Of a stretch of 64,000 nucleotides of DNA, positions 7,841-16,296 are shown piece by piece. A program made the position numbers and the translations under genes. The first letter of the stretch is position 1, and every line of letters begins with the position of its first letter. The notes beneath the pieces are model-generated. The model was not told the DNA's origin and ran no database searches. It saw nothing but the letters and a program-made list of their open reading frames with translations. The DNA is from Oxalobacter paeniformigenes (GTDB lineage Bacteria > Pseudomonadota > Gammaproteobacteria > Burkholderiales > Burkholderiaceae_D), in contig NZ_JAMKYL010000004.1 of NCBI RefSeq assembly GCF_027158465.1, positions 62,001 through 126,000 on the forward strand, read 5' to 3'.

Positions 7841-9748
7841 ATGATTTCAGTTCGGCTTCCCGATGGCTCGAAACGGGAATTCAGCGAGCCGGTGACGGTT
7901 GCACAGGTAGCGGCTTCCATTGGCAGCGGATTGGCCAAGGCCGCTGTGGCAGGCAGGGTAAACGACAAGCTGGTCGATACATCCTACATGATCGACAAGG
8001 ACGTCGATCTGGCGATCGTGACCGATCGGGATGCGGATGGGGTGGATATCATGCGGCATTCGACCGCGCACTTGCTGGCCTATGCTGTCAAGCAGCTGTA
8101 TCCGGATGCGCAAGTAACGATCGGGCCGGTAATCGAAAACGGTTTCTATTACGATTTTGCGTACAAGCGGCCTTTTACGCCTGAAGACTTGCAGGCGATT
8201 GAAAAGAAAATGACCGAACTCGCTCGCAAAAACGAACCGGTCGTTCGTAAAGTATTGCCACGTGACGAAGCTGTTGCCTATTTCAAGTCCATCGGGGAAG
8301 ATTACAAGGCGGAAATTATCGAGTCCATTCCGCAAAACGAAGATGTTTCTCTTTATACCAGTGGTGCATTCACGGATTTGTGTCGTGGTCCGCACGTGCC
8401 ATCCAATGGCAAACTGAAGGTTTTCAAACTGATGCGTGTCGCTGGCGCATATTGGAGGGGTGACTCCAAAAACGAAATGCTGCAGCGTATCTATGGTACG
8501 GCATGGGCCAAAAAGGAAGATCAGGATGCCTATCTGCATATGCTGGAAGAGGCTGAAAAACGCGACCATCGCCGTCTGGGGCGAGCGCTGGATTTGTTCC
8601 ATTTCCAGGATGAGGCGCCGGGGCTGATTTTCTGGCATGCCAAAGGCTGGACGATCTGGCAACAGGTAGAACAGTATATGCGAAAGGTTTATCAGGATAA
8701 CGGCTATCAGGAAGTCAAGGGGCCGCAGATTCTGGATCGCTCGCTGTGGGAAAAATCCGGCCACTGGGACAACTACAAGGAAAACATGTTCACCACGGAA
8801 TCCGAAAACCGTGTGTATGCCATCAAGCCGATGAATTGTCCTGGACATGTCCAGATTTACCGTTCAAGCCTGCATTCCTATCGTGAATTGCCGTTGCGCT
8901 ACGGTGAATTCGGTCAGTGCCATCGTAACGAGCCATCCGGTTCGCTGCACGGCATGATGCGTGTTCGCGGTTTTACTCAGGACGATGGTCATATTTTCTG
9001 TACGGAAGACCAGATTCTGGATGAATGTGTGGCCTTTACCGATTTGCTCAAGAAGGTTTATCGCGATTTCGGTTTTACCGACATTATCTACAAGGTGGCG
9101 ACACGTCCTGAAAAACGGGTCGGTTCCGACGAGGCATGGGACAAGGCGGAAAACGCACTGATCGAGTCCCTCAAACGTTCGGGTTGCGACTATGAACTGT
9201 CTCCGGGGGATGGTGCGTTCTACGGGCCGAAGATCGAATATACCTTGCGGGATGCCATCGGCCGTATGTGGCAGTGCGGTACGATTCAGGTCGATTTCTC
9301 GATGCCGATGCGACTGGGTGCCGAATATGTCGCTGAAGACAACACCCGCAAGATACCGGTCATGATCCACCGTGCGATTCTGGGATCGCTGGAACGGTTT
9401 ATCGGGATTCTGATCGAAAACCACGCAGGTGCGATGCCGTTGTGGTTGGCTCCGGTTCATGCGGTTGTTCTGAATATTTCGGATGGCCAGTCGGAATATG
9501 CGAAAAGTGTTGTTGAAACAATGAAAAAAGCAGGTTTCCGGGTCGAGGCTGATTTGCGAAACGAAAAAATTACCTATAAAATACGCGATCATTCCGTAAA
9601 CAAGGTGCCTTATTTGCTGGTTGTCGGCGATAAGGAAAAGAACGGGAATACGGTTGCTGTTCGGGCGCGTGGTGGTGTTGATCTGGGTGTGATGAAGGTC
9701 GATGAGCTGATGGCGCGCATGGATAATGAAATCAGGGCCAAACAGTGA
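7841..9748 (+). CDS. thrS: Threonine--tRNA ligase
   Basis: Class II aminoacyl-tRNA synthetase that charges tRNA-Thr and edits mischarged serine. The 635-residue product has an N-terminal TGS domain (1-60), the editing domain with HSTAHLLAYAV and DLCRGPH metal/editing motifs, the catalytic core with zinc ligands in MNCPGH, SGSLHGMMR and MIHRAILGS, and a C-terminal anticodon-binding domain. The ATG at 7841 has GGAG seven bases upstream. An earlier in-frame start at 7718 would add a non-conserved 41-residue extension and span a terminator hairpin. It is the first gene of the thrS-infC-rpmI-rplT-pheST-ihfA operon. Confidence 0.97.
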   Translation: MISVRLPDGSKREFSEPVTVAQVAASIGSGLAKAAVAGRVNDKLVDTSYMIDKDVDLAIVTDRDADGVDIMRHSTAHLLAYAVKQLYPDAQVTIGPVIENGFYYDFAYKRPFTPEDLQAIEKKMTELARKNEPVVRKVLPRDEAVAYFKSIGEDYKAEIIESIPQNEDVSLYTSGAFTDLCRGPHVPSNGKLKVFKLMRVAGAYWRGDSKNEMLQRIYGTAWAKKEDQDAYLHMLEEAEKRDHRRLGRALDLFHFQDEAPGLIFWHAKGWTIWQQVEQYMRKVYQDNGYQEVKGPQILDRSLWEKSGHWDNYKENMFTTESENRVYAIKPMNCPGHVQIYRSSLHSYRELPLRYGEFGQCHRNEPSGSLHGMMRVRGFTQDDGHIFCTEDQILDECVAFTDLLKKVYRDFGFTDIIYKVATRPEKRVGSDEAWDKAENALIESLKRSGCDYELSPGDGAFYGPKIEYTLRDAIGRMWQCGTIQVDFSMPMRLGAEYVAEDNTRKIPVMIHRAILGSLERFIGILIENHAGAMPLWLAPVHAVVLNISDGQSEYAKSVVETMKKAGFRVEADLRNEKITYKIRDHSVNKVPYLLVVGDKEKNGNTVAVRARGGVDLGVMKVDELMARMDNEIRAKQ

Positions 9749-9794
9749 TTTGGACGGGAACAGCTTTTTTTGATTTGACAAGCGGGGAGTCAAC

Positions 9795-10316
9795 ATAGCT
9801 ACTGACAAGTCTCATCGCATCAACGGCGAAATTACGGCTCAGGAAGTCCGCCTGCTGGGCGTGGACAATGAGCAAGTGGGTATCGTAAACCTTCAGGAAG
9901 CGTTCCGGCTGGCTGAAGAAGCCGATGTAGATCTGGTGGAGATCGCACCGAATGCCCGTCCTCCTGTGTGCCGTCTTATGGATTACGGCAAGTTCAAGTA
10001 TGCCGAACAGAAGAAGGCGCATGAAGCCAAGTTGAAGCAGAAGGTGATTTCCGTCAAGGAAATCAAGTTCCGTCCGGGTACGGATGAAGGGGACTACAAT
10101 ATCAAGCTGCGCAATCTGGTCAAGTTTCTGGAAGACGGCGACAAGTGCAAGATCACGTTGCGTTTTCGTGGACGTGAAATGGCGCATCAGGATATCGGTT
10201 TCAGAATGCTGGAGCGACTGAAACAGGATCTGGAGCCTTATGGCCAGGTCGAGCAGTTTCCGAAAATGGAAGGTCGCCAGATGGTGATGGTGCTGGCACC
10301 CCGTAAAAAGAAATAG
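9795..10316 (+). CDS. infC: Translation initiation factor IF-3, ATA start codon
   Basis: IF3 binds the 30S subunit and checks initiator tRNA and start codon. The reading frame is open upstream of the first conventional start (GTG at 9861), and the conserved N-terminal residues ATDKSHRINGEI are encoded from an ATA codon at 9795. This ATA is preceded at good spacing by GGGGAG (9784-9789), giving 173 residues, the usual size. IF3 genes are known to use rare start codons (AUU in E. coli) so that IF3 represses its own translation; an AUA start would serve the same purpose. Later motifs include APNARPPVCRLMDYGK and the C-terminal domain VKEIKFRPGTDEGDY. Confidence 0.93.
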   Translation: MATDKSHRINGEITAQEVRLLGVDNEQVGIVNLQEAFRLAEEADVDLVEIAPNARPPVCRLMDYGKFKYAEQKKAHEAKLKQKVISVKEIKFRPGTDEGDYNIKLRNLVKFLEDGDKCKITLRFRGREMAHQDIGFRMLERLKQDLEPYGQVEQFPKMEGRQMVMVLAPRKKK

Positions 10317-10460
10317 GATCTGTTTCCGTCGCCGGCAGGCGGCGGAATGGAGACAGCGGTTTCGCTGTAAAACAAGTGTGAGCAGGCATGCAAGTGCAAC
10401 AGGTGTGTTGCCACCTGCGATCATATAAAAATGGAGCTGTCCGGGAGGACAGGAATTGAT
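10317..10460 (+). promoter_or_regulatory. Structured leader of rpmI-rplT (possible L20 control site)
   Basis: The 144-base infC-rpmI gap is rich in hairpins: CCGTCGCC/GGCGGCGG near 10326-10345, CAGGTG/CACCTG near 10400-10417, and CTGTCC/GGACAG at 10437-10442 with 10447-10452. The last includes the GGGAGGA ribosome-binding region of rpmI, so pairing would sequester it. L20 represses this operon through a leader structure in enterobacteria, so a similar role is plausible but unproven. Confidence 0.4.
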
Positions 10461-10658
10461 ATGCCAAAAATGAAAACCAAAAGCAGCGCGAAAAAACGTT
10501 TTCGCGTTCGTCCGGGTGGAACCGTCAAGTGCGGCCAGGCTTACAAACGCCACATCCTGACCAAGAAAACCACCAAAGTCAAACGCCAGTTGCGTGGAAT
10601 GACCAATGTCAATGCGAGCGATGTCGCGTCCGTATTGCGCATGATGCCAAGCGCCTGA
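10461..10658 (+). CDS. rpmI: 50S ribosomal protein L35
   Basis: A 65-residue, very basic large-subunit protein. The N-terminus MPKMKTKSSAKKRF and the RVRPGGTVKCGQAYKRHILTK-like core are diagnostic. The ATG at 10461 follows AGGA at 10451-10454. It lies between infC and rplT, as in nearly all proteobacteria, and is probably translated in coordination with them through the hairpin leader just upstream. Confidence 0.96.
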   Translation: MPKMKTKSSAKKRFRVRPGGTVKCGQAYKRHILTKKTTKVKRQLRGMTNVNASDVASVLRMMPSA

Positions 10659-10687
10659 TCCGTTAACACGAAAAACAAGGAAAGAAT

Positions 10688-11047
10688 ATGTCCAGAGTAA
10701 AACGTGGGGTCACGGCACGGGCCCGTCATAAAAAACTGCTTGCCGAAGCCAAAGGCTATCGTGGTCGTCGCAGCTCGGTATATCGTGTCGCAAAAGAAGC
10801 CGTCATGAAGGCAGGTCAGTATGCCTATCGTGATCGTCGTAACAAAAAACGGGTATTCCGTGCACTGTGGATCACCCGTATCAACGCTGCAACCCGTGAA
10901 CTGGGAATGTCTTACAGCGTCTTTATGAATGGTCTGAAGAAAGCAGCGATCGAACTGGATCGCAAGGTACTGGCCGATATGGCAGTTGCAGACAAACCTG
11001 CTTTCGCTGCAATCGTCGATCGGGTCAAGGCAGCTATCGCCGCTTGA
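10688..11047 (+). CDS. rplT: 50S ribosomal protein L20
   Basis: A 119-residue basic protein that binds 23S rRNA early in large-subunit assembly. In model bacteria it also represses its own operon. The start MSRVKRGVTARARHKK, the block GYRGRRSSVYRVAKEAV and the internal RDRRNKKR segment match the family along its entire length. It lies 29 bases after rpmI with AAGGAAAG upstream of the ATG. A strong terminator follows 26 bases after the stop, suggesting that the downstream pheST genes receive reduced read-through or use another promoter. Confidence 0.96.
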   Translation: MSRVKRGVTARARHKKLLAEAKGYRGRRSSVYRVAKEAVMKAGQYAYRDRRNKKRVFRALWITRINAATRELGMSYSVFMNGLKKAAIELDRKVLADMAVADKPAFAAIVDRVKAAIAA

Positions 11048-11072
11048 CCTGCTTGCAGGATGCATAGAACGG

Positions 11073-11108
11073 AGCGGGGCAAGACATTGACTTGCCCCGC
11101 TTTTTATT
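11073..11108 (+). terminator. Terminator after rplT
   Basis: Eleven-bp stem AGCGGGGCAAG / CTTGCCCCGCT (11073-11083 with 11091-11101), seven-base loop, and a T-rich tail. It lies between rplT and pheS, inside the operon, so it probably attenuates rather than completely stops transcription into pheST. Alternatively, pheST has a promoter I did not recognise. Confidence 0.85.
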
Positions 11109-11136
11109 TTTCCGTTGTCCGACAGGAAGACATGGC

Positions 11137-12153
11137 ATGGATTCGTTAGAACAGTTGATTTCTCTGGCACAGCAGGATTTCCGGAATGTTTCCGATCCGG
11201 TATCGCTTGAAAACGCCAAGGCAAAATATCTCGGCAAGACCGGGTTGATTACGGCAGAAATGAAAATGCTCGGCAAGATGGCGCCGGAAGAGCGCAAGGC
11301 GCGCGGTGCGGTCATCAATGCAGCCAAAAGCAAAATCGAAGCTGCGCTCAATGAAAGACGTCAGGAACTGGCCAATGAGAAATTGCAGGCGAAGCTCAAT
11401 GCCGAAGCGATCGACGTGACCTTGCCGGGGCGCGGCAGAGGCAAGGGAGGTATTCATCCGGTCATGCGAACCTGGGAACGGATCGAACGTATTTTCGGTT
11501 CCATCGGCTTTGATGTTGCGGATGGCCCTGAAATCGAAACGGACTGGACCAATTTCACGGCTTTGAACAGCCCGGAAAACCATCCGGCACGTTCCATGCA
11601 GGATACGTTCTATATCGAAGGCAAGGATACCCAGGGCAAGCCATTGCTGTTGCGCACTCATACAAGCCCCATGCAGGTTCGTTATGCACGTTCGCACGAA
11701 TTGCCGGTCAAGGTAATTGCACCCGGAAGAACCTATCGTGTGGACAGCGATGCCACGCATTCCCCAATGTTCCATCAGGTAGAAGGCTTGTGGATCGATC
11801 GTGATATCAGCTTTGCCGATCTCAAGGGGGTTTATCTGAATTTCGTGCAGGCTTTCTTCGAAACGGACAATTTGCAGGTTCGTTTCCGTCCATCATATTT
11901 TCCGTTTACCGAACCATCTGCCGAAATCGACATTGCTTTCGGTTCCGGTCCGCTGAAGGGCAAATGGCTGGAAGTGTCGGGCGCAGGCCAGGTACATCCG
12001 AATGTGCTGAAGAACATGGGAATTGATTCCGAACAGTATATCGGATTCGCTTTCGGTTCCGGTCTGGAAAGACTGACCATGCTGCGTTACGGCATCAATG
12101 ATCTGAGGCTGTTTTATGAAGGCGACTTGCGTTTTCTGAAGCAATTCAATTAA
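11137..12153 (+). CDS. pheS: Phenylalanine--tRNA ligase alpha subunit
   Basis: Catalytic subunit of the alpha2-beta2 class II synthetase that charges tRNA-Phe. The product is 338 residues. It has an N-terminal coiled-coil arm (residues 1-90) and then class II motifs: the motif 1 region around HPVMRTWERIERIF, motif 2 with APGRTYRVDSDATHSPMFHQVEG, and motif 3 with FGSGLERLTMLRYGI. The ATG at 11137 (MDSLEQL) follows AGGAAG at 11124-11129; the ATG at 11132 is out of frame. The beta-subunit gene follows 39 bases downstream. Confidence 0.97.
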   Translation: MDSLEQLISLAQQDFRNVSDPVSLENAKAKYLGKTGLITAEMKMLGKMAPEERKARGAVINAAKSKIEAALNERRQELANEKLQAKLNAEAIDVTLPGRGRGKGGIHPVMRTWERIERIFGSIGFDVADGPEIETDWTNFTALNSPENHPARSMQDTFYIEGKDTQGKPLLLRTHTSPMQVRYARSHELPVKVIAPGRTYRVDSDATHSPMFHQVEGLWIDRDISFADLKGVYLNFVQAFFETDNLQVRFRPSYFPFTEPSAEIDIAFGSGPLKGKWLEVSGAGQVHPNVLKNMGIDSEQYIGFAFGSGLERLTMLRYGINDLRLFYEGDLRFLKQFN

Positions 12154-12192
12154 GCGTTTTTAACTGTTACCGTATTTTTTCTTGGGCTGATC

Positions 12193-14622
12193 ATGCAATT
12201 TTCTGAAAACTGGCTTCGGACCATGGTGAATCCGGAGATGACAACGGATGAACTGGCGCACCTGATGACAATGTCGGGACTGGAAGTGGAAGAGGTGATG
12301 CCTGTCGCCAAACCTTTTTCAAAAGTCGTCGTCGCAAAAGTGCTTGAAGTGGCCAAGCATCCCAATGCAGACCGTCTGAGTGTTTGCCAGGTGGATGCCG
12401 GTACCGGAACGATTCTGAATATCGTGTGCGGTGCGCCGAATGTTCATGCCGGTATGAAAACCGGTTGTGCACTGGTCGGCGCCGTGCTGCCTCCTGGCGA
12501 AGATGGCAAACCGTTTTCCATCAAGAAGGGCAAGCTGCGCGGCGTGGAATCGAACGGCATGTTGTGTTCCCTGCGCGAATTGCAGTTGTCTGACGACCAT
12601 TCCGGTATTATGGAGTTGCCCGAGGATGCTCCGGTCGGTACCAGTTTGCGTGATTACATGGAGCTGGAAGATTCGGTTTTCGATATTAAACTCACGCCGA
12701 ACAAGGCGGATTGCCTTTCATTGCTTGGCGTCGCCCGGGAAGTATCTGCATTGACAGGTGCTCCGCTGACCTATGAAAAGGCTTCGCCGGCCGTCGTGAC
12801 GTCCGATGTCCGTCAGGAAGTCAATGTTCTTGCTCCTGATCTGTGCGGTCGTTTTACCGGACGTGTCATCCGTAATATCAATGCACGTGCCGAAACGCCG
12901 GAATGGATGAAACAGCGTCTTGAAAGAAGCGGGCAGCGTTCCGTATCCGTGTTGGTCGACATTTCCAATTATGTGATGCTGGAATGCGGTCAGCCGAACC
13001 ATATTTATGATTTGGACAAAATTTCAGGTGCCTTGAATATCCGCTGGGGCCAAAAGGGTGAACAGGTCAATCTGCTCAATGGCATGACAGCTGAAGTAGA
13101 TGAATGGGTCGGTGTGATTGCAGATGACAACGGACCGGAATCGATGGGCGGCGTGATGGGTGGCGAACGGACATCCATTTCACTGGATACCACCAATATT
13201 TTCATCGAAGCCGCATTCTGGTGGCCTGACGCTATCCGTGGCCGCGCTCGCAGGTACAACTTTACGACGGATGCGGCACACCGTTTCGAAAGGGGTGTCG
13301 ATTATGAACTGACGACCGCCACGATCGAACGTATTACGGAACTGGTTCTCGACATTTGCAAGGTAGAAGGCAAGACGGTTGTCGGCCCTGTCGTTGACAA
13401 GGTGGTCAATCTCCCGGTTCGCAAGCCGGTCGTCCTGCGCAAGGAAAGAGCGGAAAAAGTGATCGGTATTGCATTGACGACCGATTTGATCGCGGATATT
13501 TTCAAACGCCTTGATCTGAAATTCGTTCAGGATGGTGAAACCTTTACGGTCACGCCGCCATCGTATCGTTTCGATATCGAAATCGAGGAAGATCTGATCG
13601 AGGAAATCGCGCGGGTGTACGGTTTCGAGCGTATCCCGGCATTACCGCCGGTTGCGTCCAATGTCATGCGTATCCGGCCGGAAAATGTCCGTTCACTGTT
13701 TTCGATCAGGCAACAGATGGCCGATCTGGATTATCAGGAGGTCATCAATTACAGCTTTGTTGACGAAGTATGGGAAAAGGATTTTGCGAACAATTCCGAT
13801 CCGATCCGACTGCTTAATCCGATCGCAAGCCAGATGAGCGTCATGCGTTCCAATATGATCGGCAATCTGGTTGCAAATGTCCGTTATAATCTGAATCGCA
13901 AGTTTTCAAGAGTACGCCTGTTTGAAATCGGTGCGGTTTTCATGAGAAATGCGGAAGTGCAAGACGGTCCATTGACGGTCGCAGGATATGAACAGCCAAA
14001 ACGGCTGGCAGCCATCGCTTATGGACTGGCCGATGAAGAGCAGTGGGGGTTGCCTGACCGGCAGGTCGATTTTTTCGACGTGAAGGCCGATCTGGAAGCC
14101 ATGTTCTCGCCGGTACAGCTGCGTTTTTCCAAGGCGACTCACCCGGCGCTGCATCCGGGACGCTGCGCGAAAGTGGAATGTGGTGGCAAGGAAATCGGTA
14201 TCATTGGGGAATTGCATCCATCCTGGCAGCACAAATATGATTTGCCGCATGCACCGGTTCTCTTTGAAGTGGATGTGAGTGCATTGCAGGCTGTCGGTGT
14301 GCCGGCATATACGGAAATCGCACGTTTTCAGCCGGTGACGAGAGATATTGCGCTGGTGGTCGATTCATCAATGCCCGTTCAGGAAATCATTGACAGATTT
14401 TACAGGGAAAAAGATAATAACCCCCTCTGTGGTATCATGCAAGCTGTTGTTTTGTTTGATGATTATCGTGGCAAGGGGTTGGGTGCCAATGAAAAGAGCC
14501 TGGCATTCCGCTTTACCTTGCAAGATGCCAATAAAACCTTGCAGGATGAAGCCGTGGATGCCGCTATCGGAGCGTTTGTAGCGGCAGCCGAAAAAGACTT
14601 GGGAGCGCGTTTGCGTGCCTGA
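12193..14622 (+). CDS. pheT: Phenylalanine--tRNA ligase beta subunit
   Basis: Non-catalytic, tRNA-binding and editing subunit partnering PheS. At 809 residues it is full length. Domains in order: a tRNA-binding (EMAP-like) fold at about 39-150, the B3/B4 editing domain around residues 215-400, the B5 domain around 405-480, a degenerate synthetase core, and a C-terminal ferredoxin-fold anticodon-binding domain (from about 715, RFQPVTRDIALVVDSSMPV). It starts at MQFSENWLRTMVNPEM, the usual N-terminus. Confidence 0.97.
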   Translation: MQFSENWLRTMVNPEMTTDELAHLMTMSGLEVEEVMPVAKPFSKVVVAKVLEVAKHPNADRLSVCQVDAGTGTILNIVCGAPNVHAGMKTGCALVGAVLPPGEDGKPFSIKKGKLRGVESNGMLCSLRELQLSDDHSGIMELPEDAPVGTSLRDYMELEDSVFDIKLTPNKADCLSLLGVAREVSALTGAPLTYEKASPAVVTSDVRQEVNVLAPDLCGRFTGRVIRNINARAETPEWMKQRLERSGQRSVSVLVDISNYVMLECGQPNHIYDLDKISGALNIRWGQKGEQVNLLNGMTAEVDEWVGVIADDNGPESMGGVMGGERTSISLDTTNIFIEAAFWWPDAIRGRARRYNFTTDAAHRFERGVDYELTTATIERITELVLDICKVEGKTVVGPVVDKVVNLPVRKPVVLRKERAEKVIGIALTTDLIADIFKRLDLKFVQDGETFTVTPPSYRFDIEIEEDLIEEIARVYGFERIPALPPVASNVMRIRPENVRSLFSIRQQMADLDYQEVINYSFVDEVWEKDFANNSDPIRLLNPIASQMSVMRSNMIGNLVANVRYNLNRKFSRVRLFEIGAVFMRNAEVQDGPLTVAGYEQPKRLAAIAYGLADEEQWGLPDRQVDFFDVKADLEAMFSPVQLRFSKATHPALHPGRCAKVECGGKEIGIIGELHPSWQHKYDLPHAPVLFEVDVSALQAVGVPAYTEIARFQPVTRDIALVVDSSMPVQEIIDRFYREKDNNPLCGIMQAVVLFDDYRGKGLGANEKSLAFRFTLQDANKTLQDEAVDAAIGAFVAAAEKDLGARLRA

Positions 14623-14634
14623 GTTTCCGAATAG

Positions 14635-15036
14635 ATGTCTGGTATTTTTATAGCAAGAATGAAACGATCCACCGATTCGCAATTGACTGAAAAGACGGAA
14701 TCCGCTTCTTTGAAAAAAGTCGCAGCGTCGAGTTCCGACAAGAGTACATCGACGCTGACCAAGGCAGAACTGACAGAGTTGCTGTATGAACAGGTCGGAC
14801 TGAACAAGCGTGAGGCCAAGGAAATGGTCGAGACCTTTTTCGAGGAAATCTGTTCCGCGCTGGAACGGGGGGAAATGGTCAAGCTGTCAGGCTTCGGCAA
14901 TTTCCAGTTGCGCGACAAACCACAGCGTCCCGGCAGAAATCCCAGAACCGGCGAGGAAATTCCGATTACGGCCAGACGGGTCGTGACGTTTCATGCCAGT
15001 CAGAAATTGAAATCGATGGTTGAATCTGCGGAATAA
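14635..15036 (+). CDS. ihfA: Integration host factor subunit alpha, N-terminally extended
   Basis: DNA-bending nucleoid protein that pairs with IhfB. The conserved HU/IHF fold spans residues about 40-133, with LTKAELTELLYEQVGLNKREAK, the FFEEI helix, the KLSGFGNFQLRDK beta-arm entry and the PGRNPRTGEEIPITARRVVTF signature. Compared with the 99-residue E. coli protein there is an added polar, Ser/Thr/Lys-rich N-terminus of about 30-40 residues. The start could be the ATG at 14635 or that at 14659; neither has a strong ribosome site. Position directly after pheT is the classic ihfA location. Confidence 0.93.
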   Translation: MSGIFIARMKRSTDSQLTEKTESASLKKVAASSSDKSTSTLTKAELTELLYEQVGLNKREAKEMVETFFEEICSALERGEMVKLSGFGNFQLRDKPQRPGRNPRTGEEIPITARRVVTFHASQKLKSMVESAE

Positions 15037-15060
15037 TTTGACGAGTAGCGTGCTATTTCC

Positions 15061-15468
15061 ATGAACGAACGGATCCAAAAATCTGAGTCAGTCGTTTTAC
15101 CGCCCATACCGGCCAAACGATATTTCACGATCGGCGAGGTCAGTGAATTATGCGGTGTGAAGCCGCATGTATTGCGATACTGGGAACAGGAATTCGCGCA
15201 GTTGAAACCGGTCAAGCGTCGGGGTAACCGTCGTTATTACCAGCATCATGAAGTGTTGCTGATCAGAAGAATCAGGGAACTGCTGTATGAACAGGGATTC
15301 ACGATCAGCGGCGCGAGAAACAAGCTCAATGAACGCGGTTCCCGGAATGTGGTGGTCGAGGAAATGCCGGTCGAAAGGGTGGTTACGGTGTCTTCTCCGG
15401 TGGATGTGGATGCGATCCGTTCCGAACTGGAAGCAGTTTTGGCGTTGCTGACACCGCCCAAAGAATGA
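15061..15468 (+). CDS. MerR-family transcriptional regulator
   Basis: A 135-residue protein with a MerR-type winged helix in residues about 20-90 (RYFTIGEVSELCGVKPHVLRYWEQEF, then RGNRRYYQHHEVLLIRRIRELLYEQGFTISGARNKL). It lacks the long C-terminal cysteine-containing effector domain of metal-responsive members, so the signal is unknown. A MerR gene directly after ihfA is a conserved arrangement in beta- and gammaproteobacteria. Its targets have not been identified from sequence here. The ATG at 15061 lies 24 bases after the ihfA stop, consistent with co-transcription. Confidence 0.88.
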   Translation: MNERIQKSESVVLPPIPAKRYFTIGEVSELCGVKPHVLRYWEQEFAQLKPVKRRGNRRYYQHHEVLLIRRIRELLYEQGFTISGARNKLNERGSRNVVVEEMPVERVVTVSSPVDVDAIRSELEAVLALLTPPKE

Positions 15469-15482
15469 AATTCTGTTGTAAA

Positions 15483-15537
15483 GCACCGGACAGGAATATG
15501 TGCTGTCCGTAGCGGGACAGGGTTGCCGATCCGGTGC
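15483..15537. promoter_or_regulatory. Two-tier hairpin ahead of surE
   Basis: An outer 8-bp stem GCACCGGA (15483-15490) / TCCGGTGC (15530-15537) encloses or competes with an inner GGACAG (15489-15494) / CTGTCC (15503-15508). It ends 21 bases before the surE start. There is no T run, so it is not an intrinsic terminator. In related genomes a tRNA-Pro gene often lies about here, but this sequence does not fold as a tRNA. Confidence 0.35.
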
Positions 15538-15558
15538 CGTGATAAGTGGTTGGGTCTG

Positions 15559-16296
15559 ATGCGAATATTGATCAGTAATGATGACGGATATCTGGCACCG
15601 GGAATCAGTGCGCTGGCACGTGCGCTGGAACCGATTGCGGAAGTCGCTGTCGTTGCACCGGACAGCAATCGTTCCGGTGCGTCGAGTTCGCTGACGCTTG
15701 AGCGTCCCATTTCCGTCTATCAGGGCAGCAATGGTTTCACCTATACGACCGGTACACCATCCGATTGCGTACATATTGCGGTGACCGGTGTCTTGCCATG
15801 GCGTCCTGATCTGGTAGTCACCGGCATCAACCATGGCCAGAACATGGGCGAGGATACGATTTATTCCGGAACGGTAGCTGCCGCTATGGAAGGTTATCTG
15901 TTCGATATCCCATCCATTGCCTTTTCGCAAGTCAACAAGGGTTGGGCAGAGCTGGAAAGTGCCGCACTTGTCGCACGTGATGTGATTTTGCGGGTTTTCG
16001 ACAGATTGCCCAAACCTTTCTTGCTCAACGTCAATATCCCGAACAAGCCTTATGCCGAGCTGAAAACGTTGCGTGCAACCCGTCTCGGACGACGCCACGA
16101 GTCGGAAGCGGTTATTCGTGAAAAGGATCCGTTCGGTCGCGAGATATTCTGGATCGGGCCTTCGGGGCCGGTGAGGGATGCAGGTGAAGGTACCGATTTC
16201 CATGCAATCCGGAATGGGCATGTGTCGGTGACACCGCTGCAACTCGACTGGACGCATTTATCCGTGCTTGATGACCTGAAAAAAATACTGGCATGA
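15559..16296 (+). CDS. surE: 5'/3'-nucleotidase SurE
   Basis: Metal-dependent nucleoside monophosphate phosphatase (stationary-phase survival protein E). The 245-residue product begins MRILISNDDGYLAPG, containing the paired aspartates that bind the divalent metal. It continues with VVAPDSNRSGASSSLT, TGTPSDCVH and VVTGINHGQN, all family hallmarks. A longer frame from the TTG at 15523 lacks conservation. The last four bases (ATGA) overlap the start of pcm, so surE and pcm are translationally coupled. Order surE-pcm-nlpD is shared with many gamma- and betaproteobacteria. Confidence 0.96.
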   Translation: MRILISNDDGYLAPGISALARALEPIAEVAVVAPDSNRSGASSSLTLERPISVYQGSNGFTYTTGTPSDCVHIAVTGVLPWRPDLVVTGINHGQNMGEDTIYSGTVAAAMEGYLFDIPSIAFSQVNKGWAELESAALVARDVILRVFDRLPKPFLLNVNIPNKPYAELKTLRATRLGRRHESEAVIREKDPFGREIFWIGPSGPVRDAGEGTDFHAIRNGHVSVTPLQLDWTHLSVLDDLKKILA

